Assembly: GCA_017396865.1 (NCBI GenBank)
Contig: JAFQKO010000071.1
Span: forward strand, 1 to 5,096
Reading direction: 5' to 3'
Length of the DNA: 5,096 nt
From: Clostridia bacterium
GTDB taxonomy: Bacteria; Bacillota_A; Clostridia; Oscillospirales; QAKW01
The stretch's first letter is position 1, and each line of letters begins with the position of its first letter. Positions 1 through 4,567 of the stretch are shown here, one piece after another. The notes under the pieces were generated by a model. That model was not told the DNA's origin. It saw only the letters and a list, made by a program, of their open reading frames with translations, and ran no database searches. Both the position numbers and the translations under genes were made by a program.

Positions 1-1049
1 ACCCGCAGGGAAACGTCCTTCAAAAGCTCGCGCATCAGGCGGTCGCGGATGTGGCGGGAGGTGACGAACTTACCCTCGCGGCCTGCAAAGGGGCTGTTGT
101 TGACCATGAAGTTCATCTCCAGGGTCGGCTCGCTGATCTTAACAAAGGGCAGCGGCTCATGGCAATCGGCGGCGCAAAGCGTTTCGCCGATGGTAACGTT
201 TTCAATACCCGAGAAGCAAACGATGTCGCCTACCTTTGCCTCGGTAATGGGTACGCGGTTGAGGCCTTCGATGGCAAAGAGCGCCTGCACGCGGCCCTTG
301 CGCACGGTAGCGGGATCGTGGTAGTTGCAGATCGCCAGCTCTTCGTTCTGGCGGATCACACCGCGCTCCACACGGCCGATGCCGATACGGCCGACGAAGT
401 CGTTATAGTCGATGGAGGAAACCAGCATCTGCAGGGGCTGCTCCTCCTCGCCCTCGGGGGCGGGGATCTGATCAAGGATTTTATCGAAAAGGGGAGCCAG
501 ATCGGTGCCCTTTTCTTCGGGGGTGAGGGATGCGGTGCCCTCGCGGCCGGAGCAGAAGAGAATGGGGCTATCGAGCTGCTCGTCGGTAGCGCCCAGCTCG
601 ATCAAAAGCTCCAATACCTCGTCCACAACCTCTAAGGGGCGGGCATCGGGACGGTCGACTTTATTGACCACGACGATGATTTGGTGGCCCATCTCCAGCG
701 CCTTTTGCAAAACAAAGCGGGTTTGGGGCATAGCACCCTCAAAGGCATCCACCAGCAGCAAAACGCCGTTCACCATCTTCAGAATACGCTCCACCTCGCC
801 GCTGAAATCGGCGTGTCCCGGGGTGTCTACGATGTTGATCTTGGTGCCCTTCCAATGGGCGGCGGTATTCTTGGCCAGAATGGTGATGCCGCGCTCCCGC
901 TCTAAGTCGTTGCTGTCCATCACGCGGTCGGCCACCGCCTGATTATCACGAAAAACACCGCCCTGCTTGAGCATCTCGTCGACCAGCGTGGTCTTGCCGT
1001 GGTCAACGTGGGCGATGATGGCAATATTTCTTAAGTCTTCTCGTTTCAT
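1..1049 (-). CDS. typA: Translational GTPase TypA/BipA, N-terminal 349 residues (3' end beyond window)
   Basis: TypA/BipA is a ribosome-associated GTPase of the EF-G/LepA superfamily, linked in other bacteria to 50S assembly and growth under stress. The GTPase motifs are all visible: G1 AHVDHGKTT (residues 13-21), G2 around ERGITI (52-57), G3 DTPGH (75-79), G4 NKVD (129-132) and a G5-like SGREG (167-171). An EF-Tu domain-2-like beta barrel follows at about 200-290, containing [13 protein letters not shown]. The segment then reads [16 protein letters not shown], a stretch characteristic of TypA rather than LepA, EF-G or TetM. The family is about 600 residues long, so roughly 250 residues are missing at the window edge, not through damage. 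The start is the ATG at 1049-1047 because a GAAGGAA ribosome binding site lies about 7 bases upstream; an ATG 4 bases further upstream is out of frame. It is transcribed away from the deacetylase gene, with an extended -10 promoter in between. Confidence 0.96.
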   Translation of the reverse strand, partial: MKREDLRNIAIIAHVDHGKTTLVDEMLKQGGVFRDNQAVADRVMDSNDLERERGITILAKNTAAHWKGTKINIVDTPGHADFSGEVERILKMVNGVLLLVDAFEGAMPQTRFVLQKALEMGHQIIVVVNKVDRPDARPLEVVDEVLELLIELGATDEQLDSPILFCSGREGTASLTPEEKGTDLAPLFDKILDQIPAPEGEEEQPLQMLVSSIDYNDFVGRIGIGRVERGVIRQNEELAICNYHDPATVRKGRVQALFAIEGLNRVPITEAKVGDIVCFSGIENVTIGETLCAADCHEPLPFVKISEPTLEMNFMVNNSPFAGREGKFVTSRHIRDRLMRELLKDVSLR

Positions 1050-1085
1050 ACATGTTCCTTCTTCAATATAAAATTCCAAACAAAA

Positions 1086-1094
1086 ATTATAACA
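1086..1094 (-). promoter_or_regulatory. Extended -10 promoter for typA
   Basis: On the minus strand the sequence reads TGTTATAAT: a perfect -10 hexamer (plus-strand positions 1086-1091) preceded by the TGn extension (1092-1094). No good -35 box lies 16-18 bases upstream, which is typical of extended -10 promoters. The predicted start near 1079 would give typA a leader of about 30 bases. The assignment is by consensus match only. Confidence 0.6.
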
Positions 1095-1099
1095 GAAAA

Positions 1100-1133
1100 T
1101 TTGCCAAAAAACTATATCTAATTTTGCCAAAAT
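1100..1133. repeat. Two copies of a small TTTGCCAAA palindrome in the typA/pdaA intergenic region
   Basis: TTTGCCAAA at 1100-1108 and ATTTTGCCAAAAT at 1121-1133 are both palindromes around a central C, and their centres are 23 bases apart (about two helical turns). They lie just upstream of the typA extended -10 element and before the deacetylase gene, where a dimeric regulator could reach both. The surrounding DNA is very AT-rich, so part of the match could be chance. No protein is known to me for this exact motif. Confidence 0.35.
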
Positions 1134-1186
1134 TCCGTATTATTTTCGCCCCAAATACAAACAATATGGAAAAAGGAGCGATAAAA

Positions 1187-1969
1187 ATGAAAAGATTCAG
1201 AAATATAGCGCTGTTTGCAGGGATTCCGCTGCTGCTGGTATCGATGCTTTTTATGATGAGCGCGGGCGGGAGTGTTTCCTCCACTGCGGGATATGAGTGG
1301 TATTTTCAGCCCAATGAGGAGCACCGCCAACCGCAGGTGATGAACGAGGTGGATTTCTCGGGCTACGACGTTCTTTACTGCGGGAATGAAAAGGAAAAAA
1401 AGGTCGCTCTGACCTTTGACGCAGGCTTTGATAACGGCTATCATGCCTCCATCCTCGATACGTTAAAGGAAAAAGGGGTGCAGGGTGCGTTTTTTGTGGA
1501 CGGAAATTTCGTTCGCCAAAACGGCGAGCTGGTCAAGCGGATGGCCGCCGAGGGCCATATCATCGGCAACCATACCTTGAGCCATGCCGATATGACCGCC
1601 CTTACCGATTTTGAGACCTATCGCCAACAGATCGACGGTTGGAACGAGCTGCTGCGGGCGCAGGGAATCGAGCCGAGCGGTTATTTTCGGTTTCCCTGCG
1701 GCAAGGTGTCTCAGCGGGCGCTGGACTATAATGAGCGGCTGGGGCTGACCTCGGTGTTTTGGAGCTTTGCCTATTATGATTGGGTGGAGGAAGATCAGCC
1801 CGATCCCCAAGCGGCGCTGGAGAAGATCATGAGCCGTATGCATAACGGCTGCGTGCTGCTGCTTCATTCCACCTCCAAAACCAATGCAGAAATTTTAGGG
1901 ACGCTCATCGACCGCCTTCGCGCGGAAGGGTATGAGATCGTACCGCTTTCGCAGATGAAAGCAGAATAA
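1187..1969 (+). CDS. pdaA: PdaA-like polysaccharide deacetylase (spore-cortex muramic delta-lactam pathway)
   Basis: This 260-residue protein is an N-terminally anchored NodB-fold deacetylase. In Bacillus, PdaA removes the N-acetyl group from muramic acid so that muramic delta-lactam can form in spore cortex peptidoglycan. Residues 7-24 are hydrophobic (signal peptide or membrane anchor). The NodB domain spans about 71-256. Motif 1 is TFDAGFDNG (76-84), with D78 the likely catalytic base; motif 2 is HTLSH (H129, H133), the zinc-binding pair. Motif 3 is RFPCG (168-172), motif 4 is FWSFAYYDW (191-199) and motif 5 is LLHS (225-228). The AYYDW and TFDxGxxN signatures favour PdaA over a chitin or GlcNAc deacetylase; the usual second Asp of motif 1 is Ala79. 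The ATG at 1187 is chosen because AAAAAGGAG lies 8-9 bases upstream; the open frame continues upstream to 1052 only through AT-rich non-coding sequence. No convincing sigma-G or sigma-A promoter was found. A terminator follows directly. Confidence 0.85.
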   Translation: MKRFRNIALFAGIPLLLVSMLFMMSAGGSVSSTAGYEWYFQPNEEHRQPQVMNEVDFSGYDVLYCGNEKEKKVALTFDAGFDNGYHASILDTLKEKGVQGAFFVDGNFVRQNGELVKRMAAEGHIIGNHTLSHADMTALTDFETYRQQIDGWNELLRAQGIEPSGYFRFPCGKVSQRALDYNERLGLTSVFWSFAYYDWVEEDQPDPQAALEKIMSRMHNGCVLLLHSTSKTNAEILGTLIDRLRAEGYEIVPLSQMKAE

Positions 1970-1998
1970 AAAATGCGGCAAAACTTTGCCGCATTTTT
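1969..1998. terminator. Bidirectional intrinsic terminator between pdaA and the 42-codon gene
   Basis: A 13-bp perfect stem, AAAAATGCGGCAA pairing with TTGCCGCATTTTT, closes a 4-base loop (1982-1985). The GC core is followed by five T's on the plus strand and six T's on the minus strand. It can therefore end transcripts from both convergent genes. The plus-strand stem begins at the last base of the pdaA stop codon, and the minus-strand stop codon is 7 bases away. Confidence 0.9.
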
Positions 1999-2005
1999 GC
2001 ATAAT

Positions 2006-2134
2006 TTATATCAATGAAATATCTGTTTGGAAGTAATCGTTTCTTGCTTTTGCAAAATCCGGCATGGCCTGTTCAGCAAGATTTATAAAAAACGCTGAAA
2101 TTTCATCAAAATGACCCGAAAATATTTTGTTCAT
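2006..2134 (-). CDS. Small 42-residue acidic protein of unknown function, divergent from the XRE repressor
   Basis: I do not recognise this protein. It reads MNKIFSGHFDEISAFFINLA (1-20) and ends in YFQTDISLI. Residues 9-24 look like an amphipathic helix. It has six acidic and three basic residues, no signal peptide, no transmembrane segment and no cysteine. Translation is supported by a strong AAGGAG site 6 bases before the ATG at 2134-2132. The open frame extends upstream to an ATG at 2218, but that would start inside the -35 box and upstream of the predicted transcript start (about 2182), so the short form is preferred. A perfect-consensus promoter drives it and an intrinsic terminator closes it, so a gene is more likely than a chance frame. 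Codon use is AT-rich (ATA, AGA, AAA, TTT), unlike the flanking long genes. Possible roles are antirepressor, peptide effector or remnant of a longer gene; none is shown. Confidence 0.7.
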   Translation of the reverse strand: MNKIFSGHFDEISAFFINLAEQAMPDFAKARNDYFQTDISLI

Positions 2135-2159
2135 AGATTTCTCCTTCTGTAGGGGTTCG

Positions 2160-2180
2160 TATAGTCCAAAAAAGACTATA
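2160..2180. promoter_or_regulatory. Operator-like site A (TATAGTC-N7-GACTATA)
   Basis: A perfect 7-bp inverted repeat with a 7-base spacer (CAAAAAA). It lies immediately downstream of the predicted transcript start of the 42-codon gene, where a bound protein could block initiation or elongation. It shares the AGTC-N7-GACT core with sites B and C. Confidence 0.7.
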
Positions 2181-2188
2181 TAAAGATA

Positions 2189-2218
2189 ATTATAGTCTGA
2201 TGCAGACTTTTTTGTCAA
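2189..2218 (-). promoter_or_regulatory. Consensus sigma-A promoter for the 42-codon gene
   Basis: On the minus strand a perfect TTGACA (plus positions 2213-2218) and a perfect TATAAT (2189-2194) are separated by 18 bases. The predicted start is near 2182, giving a leader of about 48 bases. An ideal promoter for such a small gene suggests strong expression unless repressed; operator-like site B fills the spacer and part of the -10 box. Confidence 0.8.
2191..2211. promoter_or_regulatory. Operator-like site B (TATAGTC-N7-GACTTTT)
   Basis: Same geometry as site A: TATAGTC (2191-2197), 7-base spacer TGATGCA, then GACTTTT (2205-2211). The outer arm is imperfect but the AGTC/GACT core is intact. 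It covers the -10 box and spacer of the minus-strand promoter, so binding should exclude RNA polymerase. Its centre is 31 bases from that of site A, close to three helical turns. Confidence 0.7.
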
Positions 2219-2243
2219 CAGTCCTTTTCAGACTTTCTATAAT
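2215..2243 (+). promoter_or_regulatory. Promoter of the XRE repressor gene
   Basis: A perfect TATAAT lies at 2238-2243 with TCAACA (4 of 6 matches to TTGACA) 17 bases upstream at 2215-2220. This -35 box overlaps the -35 box of the opposite promoter at 2213-2218. The predicted start near 2250 falls at the repressor's Shine-Dalgarno sequence, so the leader would be only about 11 bases. The weak -35 suggests lower expression than the divergent gene. Confidence 0.65.
2220..2234. promoter_or_regulatory. Operator-like site C (AGTC-N7-GACT)
   Basis: The core AGTC (2220-2223), spacer CTTTTCA and GACT (2231-2234) repeat the half-sites and spacing of sites A and B, but the outer bases have diverged. 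It occupies the spacer of the repressor's own promoter, as expected for autorepression. Its centre is 26 bases from that of site B. Confidence 0.65.
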
Positions 2244-2260
2244 GGGCTTGAGGTGATTTT

Positions 2261-2479
2261 ATGAACATGGTGGAGCGCCTGACGGCACTAAGAGAGGATC
2301 GGGATATCAAGCAAAGTGAGATTGCAGCGGTTTTGGGATGTAAGCAATCGGCGATCTCCAAATACGAACGGGGAAGAACCCGATATAGCACAGAGGATGT
2401 GGCAAAGCTGTGTAAATTTTATAATGTGTCTGCAGACTATGTTCTCGGGTTGATTGATACTCCGAAGCCATTAAAATAA
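2261..2479 (+). CDS. XRE-family (Cro/CI-like) helix-turn-helix repressor
   Basis: This 72-residue protein is almost entirely one HTH_3 domain, the DNA-binding fold of phage Cro/CI repressors and of regulators such as SinR and ImmR. Helix 2 is about QSEIAAVLG (18-26) and the recognition helix about KQSAISKYERG (28-38); the terminal segment FYNVSADYVLGL is typical of Firmicutes members. There is no C-terminal sensor, peptidase or oligomerisation domain, so it probably acts as a small dimer, like Cro. The start at 2261 follows GAGGTGA with about 5 bases of spacing; an in-frame ATG at 2267 is a less well-spaced alternative. Three AGTC-N7-GACT palindromes upstream, one inside its own promoter, suggest that it represses itself and the divergent 42-codon gene. 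Target and inducer are inferred, not shown. Its stop codon lies in the downstream hairpin. Confidence 0.9.
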   Translation: MNMVERLTALREDRDIKQSEIAAVLGCKQSAISKYERGRTRYSTEDVAKLCKFYNVSADYVLGLIDTPKPLK

Positions 2480-2520
2480 ATAGGAAATGCCCTGCCGAAT
2501 GGCAGGGCATTTCCTATTTA
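2477..2520. terminator. Bidirectional hairpin terminator containing both convergent stop codons
   Basis: A perfect 20-bp stem (2477-2496 with 2501-2520) closes a GAAT tetraloop. The GC core GCCCTGCC/GGCAGGGC is followed by the U-rich tail ATTTCCTATTTA in either direction. The first three bases are the TAA stop of the repressor gene and the last three are, on the minus strand, the TAA stop of the glycosidase-like gene. The tail lacks a pure T run, but the stem strength and position support termination for both genes. Confidence 0.85.
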
Positions 2521-3495
2521 TTGTTGGTTTTCTCCGTAGTATTTTTCAATGGCGAGCTTTTGACAGGTAGCGTCGTGCATCAGGCCGTAAAGCAGTTCGG
2601 GGATCGTCAGGTGCCAAGAAGCGCTTAAAAAGCCGAGCAGCTTTTCATCGTCCATATAGTTTTTGGCGAAATTCATGGTGCGCAGGTTGCAGGTCGGCTC
2701 TAACCAGGTGGAGGCGCAGGGGATCTGATCGTAGCCGAGTTTTTCCAACGTTTTGTAGTGGGCAACGGAAGCGGAGGCATACATATCTTCGCCCCCCACG
2801 TGGATGGATCCGTAATGGTAGTTTGAAAGCACCACGTCTTTGGCAACGGCCTCGGTAAATCTTTGCTCGCTGCCGTAATAATCAAATGCCGTTGTTCCTG
2901 CCCACATCCAAGGTCTTGCGCCGTTTTTTCTGCAGGCATCAAACAGAAGGTTGGTATCCTCGGCGAATTTTTCGGGGCTTCGGGTGGTGATCACCGAATG
3001 ACCGTTGATGCTCTGCGAAATCCAGTCGTCCTCGTCCAGCCCGAGATGAAAGAGGGCGGGACCATCGAACAGCTCGCAGGCTTCGGCGATGATATCCTTG
3101 CAAAATTCATCGTATTCTTGGGTGCCCACCCGATACATCATATCCTTCATCCAGCCGTTATGGCAGGAGGAAAAGTTGAACTTCGGTAACGGCTCCAGAC
3201 CGATCGAGCGCAACCGCTTCAGTTCTTCCTTGAATTTTTCTTGGGACCAGCTTCCCCGCACCGCCAATTCGGGGTGGCGCTTCAGCTCGACAGCCTCACC
3301 CATATCGATCAGCACGGTATTGATTTTGCAGGTCGGCAAAAAATCGGTGATCTTTTGCCATGTGGCATCATCGGTTGCCAGATAGTCCCGATAGCACCAA
3401 TCGATGCACTCCTTTTTATAAAGCTTTGCGTTGCCGGGCTTTTGCCACATATTGCCGCCTAAATGCAGCAGCGATATGAATCTTTTTTGTTTCAT
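2518..3495 (-). CDS. Putative cytoplasmic glycoside hydrolase-like protein (GH20-like TIM barrel)
   Basis: The 325-residue protein resembles family 20 beta-N-acetylhexosaminidase-type TIM barrels, which cleave terminal N-acetylhexosamines using an Asp-Glu pair. The best landmark is FHLGLDEDDW (149-158), comparable to the GH20 H-x-G-x-DE active-site motif, making D154 and E155 the candidate catalytic pair. Upstream, LEPLPKFNFSSCHNGW (100-115) is placed like a barrel strand and substrate loop. Aromatic residues that could line a sugar site include W196, W198, W264 and W294. There is no signal peptide and no N-terminal GH20b domain, so it should act inside the cell on imported or recycled sugars. 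The ATG at 3495-3493 has a GGGGGG-type ribosome binding site 6 bases upstream. It is a single gene with no sugar transporter beside it in the window. The fold is fairly likely; substrate and even hydrolase activity are uncertain. Confidence 0.6.
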   Translation of the reverse strand: MKQKRFISLLHLGGNMWQKPGNAKLYKKECIDWCYRDYLATDDATWQKITDFLPTCKINTVLIDMGEAVELKRHPELAVRGSWSQEKFKEELKRLRSIGLEPLPKFNFSSCHNGWMKDMMYRVGTQEYDEFCKDIIAEACELFDGPALFHLGLDEDDWISQSINGHSVITTRSPEKFAEDTNLLFDACRKNGARPWMWAGTTAFDYYGSEQRFTEAVAKDVVLSNYHYGSIHVGGEDMYASASVAHYKTLEKLGYDQIPCASTWLEPTCNLRTMNFAKNYMDDEKLLGFLSASWHLTIPELLYGLMHDATCQKLAIEKYYGENQQ

Positions 3496-3516
3496 GGAAA
3501 TCCCCCCTTTTTATTT

Positions 3517-3545
3517 ATTCTATAAAATAACGGAGTAAAAAGCAA
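3517..3545 (-). promoter_or_regulatory. Possible promoter of the GH20-like gene
   Basis: On the minus strand TTGCTT (plus 3540-3545) and TAGAAT (3517-3522) are separated by 17 bases. The -10 matches 5 of 6 consensus bases and the -35 only 3 of 6. The region is AT-rich, so this is a moderate assignment. Confidence 0.4.
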
Positions 3546-3552
3546 GAAAAAT

Positions 3553-3570
3553 CTCATATAGTGCTATGAG
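3553..3570. repeat. Inverted repeat overlapping the PiT ribosome binding site
   Basis: CTCATA (3553-3558) and TATGAG (3565-3570) form a perfect 6-bp inverted repeat with a 6-base centre. The right arm overlaps the GAGGTG Shine-Dalgarno sequence (3568-3573) of the permease gene, and the centre includes a -10-like TATAGT (3557-3562). It could be an operator or a weak hairpin limiting ribosome access; chance is possible at this length. Confidence 0.35.
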
Positions 3571-3580
3571 GTGTTTTTTT

Positions 3581-4528
3581 ATGCAAATTCTTCTGTGGAT
3601 CATGACCTTGGGGGTTTTATTCGTGAACGGCTGGACCGATGCGCCCAATGCCATTGCGGCGGCGATCTCCACCGGCGCGCTCTCGATGCGCAAGGGGATA
3701 TTGCTGGCGGCGGTGATGAATGCGCTGGGCGGGTGCGCCGCCATGATATTGGGGCAAAAGGTGGCGGAAACGGTCTTTTATCTCGGCGATTTTTCGCCCG
3801 ACGCGGCGGGGACGGCCGCCTTGGCGGCGGCGATGCTGGCGGTGATCCTTTGGGCGGTGATTGCCTGGCGGTTCGGCATTCCCACCAGCGAAAGCCACGG
3901 GCTGATGGCGGGCATCCTGGGTGCGGCGCTGGCGCAAAGGGGCGGCGGCATCTCGACGGTGGCGTTGGGTCGGGTGGCGGTGGGCTTGGTGCTTTCGGTG
4001 GGGCTTGGTTTTATTCTTGGACGGCTGCTGGCGCAACTTTTTCGCCAATGGAATTTTTCGCCGCGGCTTTGGCGGGGCGGGCAGATCGTATCCGCCGCCC
4101 TGATGGCCTTTACCCACGGCCTGCAGGATACCCCCAAATTTGCTTCGATGCTGCTCCTGGCGCAGGGCGGGGCGGGGTTTGCTCTGCCCCTTTGGATCCT
4201 GCTCGGCTGCAGCGGCGTAATGAGTCTCGGCACGCTGCTGGGCGGCGGGCGGATCATCCAAACGGTGGGGAATAAGATGGTGCGGCTTACCGAGCGGGAG
4301 GGCTTTGCCGCCGATCTGGCGGGCTCGATCTCTCTGTTGCTTTCCACTCTGCAGGGGCTTCCCGTCAGCACCACCCATGCCAAAACCTGCGCCATGATGG
4401 GGGCGGCGGAGCATTCGGTTAACGGCCGCGTGGCAGGCTCCATGTTTGCAGCATGGTTGCTCACCTTTCCTGCCTGCGGAATTTTGGGCTTTTTGCTGAC
4501 AAAAGCGATTTTTTTATTTGCATTCTGA
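3581..4528 (+). CDS. pit: PiT-family inorganic phosphate permease
   Basis: This 315-residue membrane protein belongs to the PiT family (Pit/PHO-4), low-affinity phosphate transporters that in bacteria usually take up metal-phosphate complexes driven by protons. The duplicated family signature is clear. The N-terminal repeat has NGWTDAPNAIAAAISTGAL (16-34) and IPTSESHGLMAG (100-111). The C-terminal repeat has FTHGLQDTPKFA (177-188) and LPVSTTHAKTCAMMG (260-274). About eight to ten hydrophobic stretches lie between, and the protein ends in a hydrophobic helix. The length suits the short bacterial form without the large cytoplasmic loop. The ATG at 3581 is preferred over the in-frame ATG at 3566 because GAGGTG sits 7 bases before it and overlaps the upstream ATG. 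The PhoU-like DUF47 gene that often precedes short PiT genes is absent here; the upstream gene is a divergent glycosidase-like gene. No terminator follows, so readthrough into the next gene is possible. Confidence 0.92.
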   Translation: MQILLWIMTLGVLFVNGWTDAPNAIAAAISTGALSMRKGILLAAVMNALGGCAAMILGQKVAETVFYLGDFSPDAAGTAALAAAMLAVILWAVIAWRFGIPTSESHGLMAGILGAALAQRGGGISTVALGRVAVGLVLSVGLGFILGRLLAQLFRQWNFSPRLWRGGQIVSAALMAFTHGLQDTPKFASMLLLAQGGAGFALPLWILLGCSGVMSLGTLLGGGRIIQTVGNKMVRLTEREGFAADLAGSISLLLSTLQGLPVSTTHAKTCAMMGAAEHSVNGRVAGSMFAAWLLTFPACGILGFLLTKAIFLFAF

Positions 4529-4545
4529 TTCTTTTATGCTATACT
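4517..4545 (+). promoter_or_regulatory. Extended -10 promoter for the DUF5131-family gene
   Basis: TATACT (4540-4545) is preceded by TGC, giving an extended -10, and TTTGCA (4517-4522; 4 of 6 matches) lies 17 bases upstream inside the last codons of the permease gene. The predicted start near 4552 gives a leader of about 16 bases. This suggests the gene can be expressed separately from the permease. Confidence 0.6.
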
Positions 4546-4567
4546 CTTTCTAAAGAGGTGAAAAACC

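Noticed and set aside
51..635. Long plus-strand open frame (194 codons) opposite typA
   Set aside because: It is antisense to a clear TypA reading frame with all GTPase motifs, has no ribosome binding site, and its translation is low-complexity typical of a shadow frame.
1137..1168. Possible sigma-G promoter for the deacetylase (GTATT and CAATATG)
   Set aside because: The spacing of 20 bases is too long for the sigma-G consensus and both boxes match poorly.
1052..1186. 45-codon N-terminal extension of the deacetylase
   Set aside because: It covers AT-rich intergenic DNA, lacks a ribosome binding site at its start, and would put a Lys-rich stretch before the hydrophobic anchor; the ATG at 1187 has a strong Shine-Dalgarno sequence.
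2135..2218. 28-codon N-terminal extension of the 42-residue protein
   Set aside because: It would begin in the -35 box of the gene's own promoter and upstream of the predicted transcript start, and it runs through the operator repeats.
2006..2479. Reading the cassette as a classical toxin-antitoxin pair
   Set aside because: The genes are divergent rather than overlapping in one operon, and the 42-residue protein shows no known toxin fold or membrane segment; a repressor-controlled small effector fits better, though it is not proven.
3617..4414. Long minus-strand open frame (265 codons) opposite the phosphate permease
   Set aside because: The translation is rich in R, H, P, G and Q as expected from the complement of a GC-rich membrane protein gene; the permease on the other strand has its full family signature.
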